Part shown: positions 1 to 6,333 of the stretch, piece by piece
Position numbering within the stretch: the stretch's first letter is position 1
How the letters are laid out: every line of letters begins with the position of its first letter
Assembly (NCBI GenBank): GCA_021828575.1
Contig: JAJZEL010000206.1
Location: 1 to 8,861 of the forward strand
Direction of reading: 5' to 3'
DNA: 8,861 nucleotides
DNA from: Pseudomonadota bacterium
Lineage (GTDB): Bacteria; Pseudomonadota; Gammaproteobacteria; Burkholderiales; Ferrovaceae
The notes under the pieces: generated by a model
Seen by the model: only the letters and a program-made list of their open reading frames with translations
Database searches by the model: none
What the model was told of the DNA's origin: nothing
Translations under genes and position numbers: made by a program

Positions 1-999
1 GGGTTTTGCGCCGATACCCGTTGCACCCTCATCTCGTATTTCACCTCCACTGCCCGTAGCCGCTCCTGGAAAAGGAGCGATGGCCGTAGGGTGGTTATGA
101 GTTTCCACTTTGGCCAGAAAATGGACCAGCCGATCTTCTTCCCGATATTCACCTGTTGCTGGATCGGGAAAAAACCGACGAGTCATGCCACCTTCCAGAA
201 CAGCAGCATTATCGGAATAAGCCACGACAGTTCCGCCCGGATGCGTCTGATGAGTGGTCCTCACCATCTGGAACAGGGTGTGTTCTTGCGGTTGTCCATC
301 AATGGTCCAACTGGCATTAAAGATCTTGTGGCGACAATGTTCTGAATTGGCCTGGGCGAACATGAGCAATTCAGCATCCGTTGGATTGCGTTGAAGGTCG
401 TTGAACACCTGCAGCAGATACTGCATTTCGTCCAGAGCAAGGGCCAAACCCAGGGTTCTGTTCGCCTCCTCCAATGCCTGCAGGCCACCCGCCAGGATAT
501 CCACCCGCGCCAGGGACTGTGGGGCTCCGGGTAAGAAGAGTTTCCGGCAAGCCTCTTCATGATCCTGGAGAATAGATTCCGTCATGGGATCATGCAACGT
601 GGCCATGATTGCTGCCTCCCAGGATACCGGTGAAGTTCCTTGCTGGCACCGGATCTGGTAGGTCACTCCTCGTTCCACGCGAAGCACTCCCTCCAGACCG
701 CACTGATGCACTATGCTGGTGGCCTTTGTGGACCACGGGGACAAGGTACCCAGCCTGGGAACCACAATGACCTGCCTGGTGGCATCCGGAAAAGGAAGCG
801 CTGGCTCGCCATATGAAAGAATGGCGTCCAGGCGGGCTTTCTCTCCTTCCGACAAGGGACGTGAGAGTGCCACGTAGTGATCAAACCAGGCATATAACGC
901 CGACACCATGACCCCTTCGTCTTCAAGGCGCTTCCGCACACGTTGCAGACGAAAATCCGACAGGGCCCTGGGGCCGCGAAGCTGGAGAACTGAAGACAT
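1..999 (-). CDS. purL: Phosphoribosylformylglycinamidine synthase (FGAM synthase), N-terminal 333 residues; runs off the left edge
   Basis: PurL makes formylglycinamidine ribonucleotide from FGAR, glutamine and ATP in cytoplasmic purine synthesis. The frame is open for all 333 codons to base 1. The protein begins MSSVLQLRGPRALSDFR, close to the E. coli PurL start as I recall it. It carries the linker motif NSEHCRH (residues 218-224), then KVETHNHPTAI (297-307) and GSGGEIRDEGATG (316-328), the signatures that open the first AIRS/PurM-like ATP-binding domain. The long single-chain form has about 1300 residues, so roughly three quarters, including the glutaminase domain, lies outside the window. 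I chose the ATG at 999 by similarity; in-frame ATG (1011) and GTG (1014) codons lie just upstream and no clear Shine-Dalgarno sequence separates them. The gene follows the ygfX-like gene by 35 bases on the same strand, so the two may be cotranscribed. The family call is secure; only the exact start is open. Confidence 0.97.
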   Translation of the reverse strand, partial: MSSVLQLRGPRALSDFRLQRVRKRLEDEGVMVSALYAWFDHYVALSRPLSEGEKARLDAILSYGEPALPFPDATRQVIVVPRLGTLSPWSTKATSIVHQCGLEGVLRVERGVTYQIRCQQGTSPVSWEAAIMATLHDPMTESILQDHEEACRKLFLPGAPQSLARVDILAGGLQALEEANRTLGLALALDEMQYLLQVFNDLQRNPTDAELLMFAQANSEHCRHKIFNASWTIDGQPQEHTLFQMVRTTHQTHPGGTVVAYSDNAAVLEGGMTRRFFPDPATGEYREEDRLVHFLAKVETHNHPTAIAPFPGAATGSGGEIRDEGATGIGAKP

Positions 1000-1034
1000 G
1001 GCAACTGACATCACGCAAGCACGAAAAAGGGGAA

Positions 1035-1478
1035 TTATAGCGGATGACGCAACAGGACCCGTAGCAGTCGATGTTCAGCCGTTGGCACAGCATCTCGCGG
1101 GACCAGGCAGCACTGGATCAGGCCGCGCCCTTCCTCTTGCCAGTAGAAGATGACCAGAAACGGTGCCACAAAACTGCCTCGACAAATCCGACCGCGCTTT
1201 CTTTCTCCGCACGCCAAGAACACGCAGACTTCGCCACCCTGCCCCACATCAACGCGTGTAATTGCTTGCCTGGAACAGCGCCAGGCATGCCTTCGCCATG
1301 AAAGGACCAGGGACACGCCGAGTCCACCCATGAAAACCCGGACGACCCAAAATGGCCAAGGCATCAGCCAAACCGACAGAATGCCTGTGGCATGGGCAAA
1401 TGCCAGGAGAAGCGCGAGGTGGCGGGATGAACCGATCCGGATTCGGGCATCGCCATTGAAAGCGAATTTCGTGGTCAT
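1035..1478 (-). CDS. ygfX: YgfX-like small inner-membrane protein
   Basis: This 147-residue protein has two closely spaced hydrophobic segments (about residues 20-39 and 42-60), then a soluble C-terminal half ending in a pattern like the YgfX end (CCLVPRDAVPTAEHRLLRVLL, with D129, E135 and the R/L-rich helix). In E. coli YgfX (CptA) is a two-helix membrane protein encoded with SdhE and proposed to act on cell division and cytoskeletal proteins; that role is not settled. The context agrees: in E. coli sdhE-ygfX is also divergent from ygfZ. Here no sdhE lies between the two. The ATG at 1478 was chosen because the longer frame (to 1727) runs through conserved ygfZ sequence, and because GGCAGGG lies just upstream. 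purL follows after 35 bases. Sequence identity to E. coli YgfX is low, so the call rests on topology, the C-terminal pattern and synteny. Confidence 0.75.
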   Translation of the reverse strand: MTTKFAFNGDARIRIGSSRHLALLLAFAHATGILSVWLMPWPFWVVRVFMGGLGVSLVLSWRRHAWRCSRQAITRVDVGQGGEVCVFLACGERKRGRICRGSFVAPFLVIFYWQEEGRGLIQCCLVPRDAVPTAEHRLLRVLLRHPL

Positions 1479-2451
1479 GGCCCTGCCAGTGTATCCTTCG
1501 CTTTTCAATGTGCTGAACGGAAAAACGATGCTGGGACCTCTTTTCGTCAACTTGAGCCAGCGCACTCTCATGGGTGTATCAGGAGACGACGCCGTCACTT
1601 TCCTGCAAGGGCAACTGACCCAGGACGTCATCCGGCTTACCAAGGAGGAGGTTGCCTGGGCTGCCCATTGCTCCCCCAAGGGCCGGGTGCTGGCCACCTT
1701 GTCGATGTGGCGAGAGGACTCGCGCATTTTTCTGGACGCCCCTGAAGATCAGGCAGAATTCGTGTCAGGAAGATTGCGAATGTTTGTTCTTCGTTCGCGA
1801 GTCACCCTTGAGGATCTGCGACCGGCTTATGTTCGCTTCGGACTGATCGGCGTGGATTTGCGTGCCCTGATGACCTGCATGAAATGGCCTGCGCCTCCCG
1901 CACCAGGTACCCTTGACCGTCTCGATGACATGACGCGTGTGTCCCTGTCCCGAGAGCGCCTTCTTCTGCAGATCCCGGTCCAGTCCGCCAGTCCGGTGGC
2001 GGACTTGTTGCAGACGCATTGCCTGGAGGGATCCGGAAGCGACTGGAACGATGCATGCGTGCAAGAAGGAGTGGTGGAAGTGGGGGCTACCACGCGGGAT
2101 GAATGGGTCCCGCAAATGATCAACTGGGACCTTCTGGGTGGCATCAGCTTCAAGAAAGGGTGTTACACCGGACAGGAAATCGTTGCCCGTACCCATTATC
2201 TTGGCAAGATCAAGCGCAGAACGCTGCGTTTCAGAACTTCAGATCTTCCTGTGGCTGGCTCTCCCGTCCTGTCCCGTGACGGCAATGTACCCGTGGGAAA
2301 AGTGGCCATGGTGGGCGCAACCAGAGAAGGCAAGACCGAATTCCTGGCAGTCATGCAACTGGATGACTTCCGCCAGCCCCTCGGCCTGCATGAGGGAGAC
2401 GCCGACCTGGAAGGGCCCCTGTCGCTGCCTTATACGGTCATCGCGGAATAA
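1477..2451 (+). CDS. ygfZ: Folate-binding Fe-S cluster maintenance protein YgfZ
   Basis: YgfZ is a cytoplasmic tetrahydrofolate-binding protein related to the glycine-cleavage T protein (GcvT). It supports the assembly or repair of some Fe-S enzymes. The 324-residue product matches the family length (E. coli 326). It has the N-terminal block VSGDDAVTFLQGQLTQD (residues 34-50), the AAHCSPKGR block (62-70), and the diagnostic motif KGCYTGQE (227-234) with the conserved cysteine at 229, followed by IVAR and KRR. The ATG at 1477 gives a start (MALPVYPSLF) that fits the E. coli start (MAFTPFPPRQ) in length and position; ATG 1528 is an alternative with a shorter N terminus. The open frame reaching back to 1150 is the complement of ygfX and is not coding. 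The acyltransferase gene starts 6 bases after the stop, so the two are probably one transcript. Its promoter must lie inside the opposing ygfX gene, or just downstream if ATG 1528 is used. Confidence 0.95.
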   Translation: MALPVYPSLFNVLNGKTMLGPLFVNLSQRTLMGVSGDDAVTFLQGQLTQDVIRLTKEEVAWAAHCSPKGRVLATLSMWREDSRIFLDAPEDQAEFVSGRLRMFVLRSRVTLEDLRPAYVRFGLIGVDLRALMTCMKWPAPPAPGTLDRLDDMTRVSLSRERLLLQIPVQSASPVADLLQTHCLEGSGSDWNDACVQEGVVEVGATTRDEWVPQMINWDLLGGISFKKGCYTGQEIVARTHYLGKIKRRTLRFRTSDLPVAGSPVLSRDGNVPVGKVAMVGATREGKTEFLAVMQLDDFRQPLGLHEGDADLEGPLSLPYTVIAE

Positions 2452-2457
2452 GGGCGC

Positions 2458-3345
2458 ATGGGCACCCGGCTTGTGTTGGCGTTGTTGTGGCTGCTCCATT
2501 TTTTTCCGTTGTGCCTATTGCAAGGCATTGCCTCTATTCTGGGCAGGGTGGCCATGCGCACACGCTTTTCCAGAACCACGCGCATCAACCTCAAATCCTG
2601 TTTTCCAGCACTCTCATTGGATGAAAGGGACATATTGGCGCAAAGACACCTGTCAGCACTGATTCGCAGCGTACTGGAACTGGGAATCCTCTGGTGGTCT
2701 CCCCCATCTCGCATCCAGCGACTGGTTCAACTGAAGGGACTGGAGCATGTACCCGTCGACACACATCGCCCGATCATTTTTCTCACACCACATCTGGTGG
2801 GTCTTGAAATGCAAGGCGCACGCATGGGCATGCTTTTCAGGGGCGTGGGTTTCTTCACGCCGCACAAGAACCGACTGATCGACCAGAAGATGCGCGAGGC
2901 CCGTGACCGCCTGGGCGATGTGGTCATGCTGGACAAGCGCAAGGGACTGCGCCCCTTGCTGCGTGCCATGCGTGACGGCAGGCATCTGTACTTCCTGCCC
3001 GACATGGATTTTGGCGAAAAGGATTCGGTTTTCGTTCCTTTCTTTGGAATACCTGCAGCCACGGTGCCGACCCTGCCCTGGCTGACCAGAAAGACGGACG
3101 CCCTGGTCATTCCCTGCGTCTGCCATCAAAAAGCAGGCTGCGCAGGTTATGAGGTGGAGTTCTTCCCTCCCTGGGAGAATTTCCCGGGACAGGATGAAAG
3201 CTCAGACCTGTCCCGCATGAACGCCTTCATTGAAATGCAGGCGCGACTTTTCCCGGAACAGTATTTCTGGAGCCACAAACGCTTCAGGACACGCCCTGAA
3301 GCAGAGGCTCCCTACTTTTATCGCTGGCCACAAAACCTGGATTGA
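2458..3345 (+). CDS. LpxL/HtrB-family lysophospholipid acyltransferase (lipid A late acyltransferase)
   Basis: Members of this family add a secondary acyl chain from acyl-ACP to Kdo2-lipid IVA at the inner membrane, late in lipid A synthesis. The 295-residue protein has the expected architecture: an N-terminal hydrophobic anchor (about residues 4-30), then the catalytic HX4E motif as PHLVGLE (H112, E117), and a PDMDFGEKDSVFVPFFG block (181-197) where the family has its second conserved region. The usual form of the first motif is HFGNWE; the version with a VGL core is a variant I associate with betaproteobacterial members. The ATG at 2458 follows the ygfZ stop by 6 bases, with GGAA/AAGGG just upstream, pointing to translation coupled to ygfZ. 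The gene ends 14 bases before the stop of a convergent gene. Whether it transfers laurate, myristate or another chain cannot be read from the sequence, so no specific lpxL/lpxM symbol is given. Confidence 0.92.
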   Translation: MGTRLVLALLWLLHFFPLCLLQGIASILGRVAMRTRFSRTTRINLKSCFPALSLDERDILAQRHLSALIRSVLELGILWWSPPSRIQRLVQLKGLEHVPVDTHRPIIFLTPHLVGLEMQGARMGMLFRGVGFFTPHKNRLIDQKMREARDRLGDVVMLDKRKGLRPLLRAMRDGRHLYFLPDMDFGEKDSVFVPFFGIPAATVPTLPWLTRKTDALVIPCVCHQKAGCAGYEVEFFPPWENFPGQDESSDLSRMNAFIEMQARLFPEQYFWSHKRFRTRPEAEAPYFYRWPQNLD

Positions 3346-3361
3346 CGCCCCCGGGGCCGTC
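3344..3361. terminator. Possible bidirectional stop signal: inverted repeat between convergent genes
   Basis: GACG-C-CCCC-GGGG-C-CGTC is an inverted repeat that fills the 14-base gap between the acyltransferase and the small secreted protein and overlaps both stop codons. No T-run follows on either strand, and folding must open the central C/G pairs to form a loop. It may slow polymerase from both sides, but it is not a classical intrinsic terminator. Confidence 0.25.
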
Positions 3362-3740
3362 AGTCCCGACCGTCATCCCCTCCACGCCAATGGTTTTCAC
3401 GCCATTCGCGCCCGCGACGCCAATCACCATCAGGATGGCCATAGCGATATGGCGCGTACACCCGACGAAACCACTCTTCACGCACGAAGTAAACCGGACG
3501 GCCACAGGCATGGAATTCGCGGCAGCGGAAATTCCAGTGGCGTTCATACCCGGGAGGCACGTGCAAATAGACCGGGGGAGGCAACATCACCCCACGTGGC
3601 CCTGGTTCCACCACCACAGGTTCCATGTTGATCACCTGGGGGCGCGGTACGCCCGCCAGTTCAACGGGTCCGTAAAATTCATCGGCATGGGCCATCACGC
3701 CAGAAAGCAGCAGCAAAGCAGACAGGATTAAACGTTTCAT
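3360..3740 (-). CDS. Small secreted protein of unknown function
   Basis: I do not recognise a named family. The 126-residue product starts with a clean signal peptide (MKRLILSALLLLSGVMAHA, probable cleavage after A19), so the mature protein of about 107 residues should be periplasmic or surface-exposed. The middle is rich in proline and valine (residues 29-63). Then come two cysteines five residues apart (C73, C79: CREFHAC) in a charged aromatic segment (GRPVYFVREEWFRRVYAPY), and a tail rich in R, H, W, G and D (102-126). The cysteines could form one disulfide in the periplasm, and the His/Asp-rich tail could bind metal; both are inference. The start is supported by AAGGA (3749-3753) 8 bases upstream and by the signal peptide itself. 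It has its own likely promoter at 3779-3787 and is convergent with the acyltransferase gene. Confidence 0.8.
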   Translation of the reverse strand: MKRLILSALLLLSGVMAHADEFYGPVELAGVPRPQVINMEPVVVEPGPRGVMLPPPVYLHVPPGYERHWNFRCREFHACGRPVYFVREEWFRRVYAPYRYGHPDGDWRRGREWRENHWRGGDDGRD

Positions 3741-3758
3741 TATTTTTTTCCTTTAGGA

Positions 3759-3772
3759 CCATGTGATCATGG
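3759..3772. repeat. Short inverted repeat in the leader of the small secreted gene
   Basis: CCATG-TGAT-CATGG, a perfect 5-base stem with a 4-base spacer, lies between the predicted -10 element and the ribosome binding site of the minus-strand gene, close to its expected transcript start. It could be an operator or a small 5' hairpin. It is short enough to be chance. Confidence 0.3.
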
Positions 3773-3778
3773 CACCGG

Positions 3779-3787
3779 ATCATAGCA
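3779..3787 (-). promoter_or_regulatory. Extended -10 promoter element for the small secreted gene
   Basis: Read on the minus strand this is TGCTATGAT, an extended -10 (TGn then TATGAT, five of six bases of the sigma-70 consensus). The -35 is weak: TTGTTT sits only 15 bases upstream, and an extended -10 can compensate for that. The predicted transcript would start near 3772, giving a leader of about 32 bases that contains the AAGGA ribosome binding site. Confidence 0.5.
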
Positions 3788-3858
3788 TGCTCCCCAATGA
3801 AACAATTTTTTTCACCTGCAGGCTGAACTGGTTGTGCCCATGACAGTCTCTACGTCCG

Positions 3859-3868
3859 TTTGCGCAAA
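3859..3868. repeat. 10-base palindrome upstream of the porin gene
   Basis: TTTGCGCAAA is a perfect palindrome 28 bases before the chosen porin start. Palindromes of this size often mark a dimeric regulator site, and the position suits a repressor of the porin. I cannot name a regulator. Together with 3741-3896 it forms the only real divergent intergenic region in the window; I saw no strong sigma-70 promoter on the plus strand there. Confidence 0.25.
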
Positions 3869-3896
3869 ACACTCCCGCTATAGGAACCGCTCACCA

Positions 3897-5159
3897 ATGA
3901 CCGTCTTTACTTTCAAAAATCATTTGCTGCCTGTCATCACGGGCCTTCTGTTTTTTTTCGCCCAGAATATGCATGCCCTGGCTTCGGAAGACACCCCTTC
4001 GCCTGCTCCAACCATCGAGAGCATTTTATCCAACAGCGGAATCTCCACCCGCGCCTACATGGATGCAAGTTTCATAGGCCACAACCAGACCCCCGACCCC
4101 AACGCACAGGTCACAGATACCGCCAGGAACTCCTTTGGCATCCACCAGATCGGTCTGGTGATATCCAAGCTGCCACAGGAAGGCTATGGCGAATACCTGA
4201 ATTTGCTGGCTGGATCCGATGCCGGAGTGATCTGTTCCTATGGCCTGTGCTCGTCCGGCCCCACAGGCAACGGTGCCACCCCGTTCAGTGGGGGAAACTT
4301 TGATATTCCTCAGGCTTACCTGCAATATGCCACTGGCCCCTGGACATTCATAGGTGGGAAATTCGCCTCCCTGGCTGGCGCCGAATCCTATGACAGCTCG
4401 CAAGACAGCAACATCACCCGCTCCATCCTGTATGCGCATCAGCCTTTCACCCATACGGGAATTCGTACCGTCAATACCCTGGATGCTTCCACAAACCTGA
4501 CTCTCGGGATCAATAACGGATGGGATCAGGTCACAGCCATGACTTCCTCGAAAACCCTGGAGCTTGGCATCAGCAAGACATTCACTCCCCAGACTTCCCT
4601 GGTGGCCAGCATCTACACCGGTGACGAGGCCATGAATCAGACAGGCACCGGCTTCACTCAATCCCTCATCAATGGCAACATGGTGACCACAGGTATCAAT
4701 GGCAGCCTGTTGCCCACGGAAGGGGGCAGGAGCGGGTTGCGCACCATTTTTGATACGGTGATCACCAGCAATCTGACATCAGCCACCACCGTCATTCTGG
4801 ATGCTGATCACGTCACCCAGCAGAATGCCCTGATCGGCATAAACCAGGCCGGGACTGAAACCTACTGGGGTGTGGCCGGTTACTTGAATCACCAGTTCAA
4901 CGAACAATACCGCCTGTCCCTTCGCGGAGAAACCCTGCATGACGATCAGGGAGTTGCCATAGCTGCCCAGGGCACCCCTCCGGGTGCCAACACCCTTCGG
5001 GAGGTGACACTGACCCTGGGTTACGATCCCACAAGCCACTTTGAACTGAGAAGTGAAATTCGTGAAGACAGCGCCACCAAGGGAGTCTTTCTGGCCGAGA
5101 ATGGACTCCTGCAACAGAACATGACCACCTATGGCATTCAAGGCATCTACAAATTCTGA
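3897..5159 (+). CDS. Outer-membrane beta-barrel porin, BBP2-like (OmpL-like) family
   Basis: The 420-residue product has a signal peptide (MTVFTFKNHLLPVITGLLFFFAQ..., likely cleavage after ALA, residue 29), many alternating beta-strand-like segments, and a C-terminal aromatic residue (GIYKF) as used for recognition by the BAM complex. The stretch PQAYLQYATGPWTFIGGKFA, then GAESYDSS, then PFTHTGIRTVN and LTLGINNGWDQV, follows the pattern of BBP2-like porins (PF07642). It should sit in the outer membrane and pass small solutes; the substrate cannot be read from the sequence. Two cysteines (C113 and C118) lie in a segment that may be an extracellular or periplasmic loop. I chose ATG 3897 because it places the signal peptide at the N terminus, with AGGA at 3882-3885 upstream. 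GTG 3834 or ATG 3840 would add about 20 polar residues in front of it. The gene is convergent with the mutarotase gene, 28 bases away. Confidence 0.85.
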   Translation: MTVFTFKNHLLPVITGLLFFFAQNMHALASEDTPSPAPTIESILSNSGISTRAYMDASFIGHNQTPDPNAQVTDTARNSFGIHQIGLVISKLPQEGYGEYLNLLAGSDAGVICSYGLCSSGPTGNGATPFSGGNFDIPQAYLQYATGPWTFIGGKFASLAGAESYDSSQDSNITRSILYAHQPFTHTGIRTVNTLDASTNLTLGINNGWDQVTAMTSSKTLELGISKTFTPQTSLVASIYTGDEAMNQTGTGFTQSLINGNMVTTGINGSLLPTEGGRSGLRTIFDTVITSNLTSATTVILDADHVTQQNALIGINQAGTETYWGVAGYLNHQFNEQYRLSLRGETLHDDQGVAIAAQGTPPGANTLREVTLTLGYDPTSHFELRSEIREDSATKGVFLAENGLLQQNMTTYGIQGIYKF

Positions 5160-5187
5160 GCAGTGCAAGACAGCAAAAGGAGGAGGA

Positions 5188-6099
5188 TCAGGGCGTTTCC
5201 ATTGCCACCGTATAGCAGACTTCCATACGGTGGGACGAACCTGCTGGCAGTATTCGCACATCATCGGCGGCATTGGCGTTTTCAACACACACCATGTGTG
5301 TGTATCCGTCCGCTCCCAGATCCTTCATGGCGGTGGCCTTCTCCAACCACGGATTCCAGACCACCGTGGAAGCACTTCCCTTTTTGGCAATATGGATCCT
5401 GCGCCCCAAGACAGGATCGTGGATGACCACGTCCCTCGTGCTGTCCAGATAGATACGGTCGGTTTCCTGCTCAAAACGGATTTCCCCCGCCTGAACATGG
5501 CGTTCTCCATGGCGTACCTTGTCTACATAGGGACATCCCTCAAGACCCAGAATACTCACCTGTCGGATGTCGCCAATGTGAAAATAGGTGTGAAGTGCCT
5601 GTCCCACGGTCACCGGCTGGTCTCCCAGATTACGAGTCACCAGATCTACCTTGAGGTGCTTTCCGATGGTCAGTTCCATGTCCAGAGCAGTGTCATGGGG
5701 CCACAGTTCGGCAGTACCCTCTTGTCCGGGCAAACGCAATGACAACTGCGTGGACCCATCAGGCAATGCAACGACACTGACGATTTCCCACAACTGGTTG
5801 CGCGCAAACCCATGGGCAGGAAAGTCCGTCCGCGACTCATGGGGGCCAAACCAGGGCCAGCATACAGGGGCCCCCCCTCGCACAGGCTTTCCCGGTGCAT
5901 AAATTGCCTGATCGGACACCCAGATGGCAGATTGCTGACCGACCGGGGCCCAGTGCAATAACTGCGCTCCTTGTAGCGCAAGGCGGGCAGTGGCTTGCGC
6001 ATTGGTCACCTCCACCAGGTCAAACCCGTGAGCGTCTCGAATAAAATTCACCTGGCCAGCGATGCCATAGCATTGATTCAATCCGGATACACTGTGCAT
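5188..6099 (-). CDS. D-hexose-6-phosphate mutarotase (YeaD-type aldose 1-epimerase family)
   Basis: Enzymes of this family interconvert the alpha and beta anomers of hexose 6-phosphates, such as glucose 6-phosphate, in the cytoplasm. The 303-residue protein (E. coli YeaD about 294) contains RGGAPVCWPWFG (residues 74-85), FPAHGFARN (93-101, H96), ALHTYFHIGDI (168-178, H170) and VCVEN (270-274, E273). H96, H170 and E273 occupy the positions of the conserved histidines and catalytic glutamate of the fold. The open frame continues upstream to 6210, but that part is the tRNA-Ser gene read as protein, so the start is ATG 6099, backed by GAGG at 6106-6109 with a 6-base spacer. Only 29 bases separate it from the tRNA 3' end, so it is probably transcribed with the tRNA and released by tRNA processing. 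The gene is convergent with the porin gene. The exact sugar phosphate preferred is not visible. Confidence 0.93.
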   Translation of the reverse strand: MHSVSGLNQCYGIAGQVNFIRDAHGFDLVEVTNAQATARLALQGAQLLHWAPVGQQSAIWVSDQAIYAPGKPVRGGAPVCWPWFGPHESRTDFPAHGFARNQLWEIVSVVALPDGSTQLSLRLPGQEGTAELWPHDTALDMELTIGKHLKVDLVTRNLGDQPVTVGQALHTYFHIGDIRQVSILGLEGCPYVDKVRHGERHVQAGEIRFEQETDRIYLDSTRDVVIHDPVLGRRIHIAKKGSASTVVWNPWLEKATAMKDLGADGYTHMVCVENANAADDVRILPAGSSHRMEVCYTVAMETP

Positions 6100-6105
6100 G
6101 AGACG

Positions 6106-6109
6106 CCTC
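6106..6109 (-). promoter_or_regulatory. Ribosome binding site that fixes the mutarotase start
   Basis: GAGG on the minus strand, 6 bases before ATG 6099. It lies between the tRNA 3' end and the gene, and supports starting the protein here instead of inside the tRNA. Confidence 0.6.
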
Positions 6110-6128
6110 GCGCAAGAGCAGGACAGGC

Positions 6129-6216
<88 letters not shown>

Positions 6217-6228
6217 CCAGGGCCCGCC

Positions 6229-6234
6229 ATTCTA
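6229..6234 (-). promoter_or_regulatory. Probable -10 element of the tRNA-Ser promoter
   Basis: TAGAAT on the minus strand (five of six bases of the consensus) lies 12 bases before the mature tRNA 5' end, which gives a leader of about 6 bases. The next bases, GGCGGGC, form a GC-rich discriminator of the kind found on stable-RNA promoters under stringent control. No good -35 hexamer was found at 16-18 bases. Confidence 0.5.
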
Positions 6235-6321
6235 TCATGCTGACCCCGATCCCATTATCCGGATTCCGGCAAAGAGTTTCAGTCTTTGTTACCATCTCAC
6301 GCTGGTCATTCGCATTGTGTC

Positions 6322-6326
6322 GGGAG
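6322..6326 (+). promoter_or_regulatory. Ribosome binding site pointing to a CTG start for the sigma factor
   Basis: GGGAG lies 7 bases before CTG 6334. No ATG or GTG occurs in this frame near the start of the gene, so this site is the best guide to where translation begins. Confidence 0.5.
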
Positions 6327-6333
6327 TACCCTT

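Noticed and set aside
1150..1476. A 109-codon upstream extension of the ygfZ frame
   Set aside because: It is antisense to the ygfX-like gene, has no similarity to YgfZ, and the family length fits a start at 1477.
1983..2004. 8-base hairpin GTCCGCCA...TGGCGGAC inside ygfZ
   Set aside because: Intragenic, with no T-run and no nearby gene boundary; likely chance in GC-rich coding DNA.
1765..2196. 143-codon minus-strand open frame inside ygfZ
   Set aside because: A shadow of ygfZ with low-complexity, unrecognisable sequence; ygfZ motifs cover the same bases.
4026..4661. 211-codon minus-strand open frame inside the porin gene
   Set aside because: The product has a Gly/Val-rich composition typical of the complement of a Thr/Asn/Gln-rich barrel gene; the porin has a signal peptide and family motifs.
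5160..5187. Possible terminator between porin and mutarotase
   Set aside because: No inverted repeat with a T-run can be seen in these 28 bases on either strand.
5285..5303. Perfect hairpin ACACACAC-CAT-GTGTGTGT near the mutarotase 3' end
   Set aside because: It encodes the conserved THMVCVE residues around the catalytic Glu, so coding need explains it; it is not at the transcript end.
5131..5742. 203-codon plus-strand open frame overlapping the porin end
   Set aside because: It is the complement of the conserved mutarotase gene, shows no domain, and would overlap two well-supported genes.
5871..5877. C7 run (G7 on the coding strand) in the mutarotase gene as a possible slippage site
   Set aside because: It encodes the conserved RGGAPVCWPW motif, where GGG-GGG-GCC codons arise naturally.
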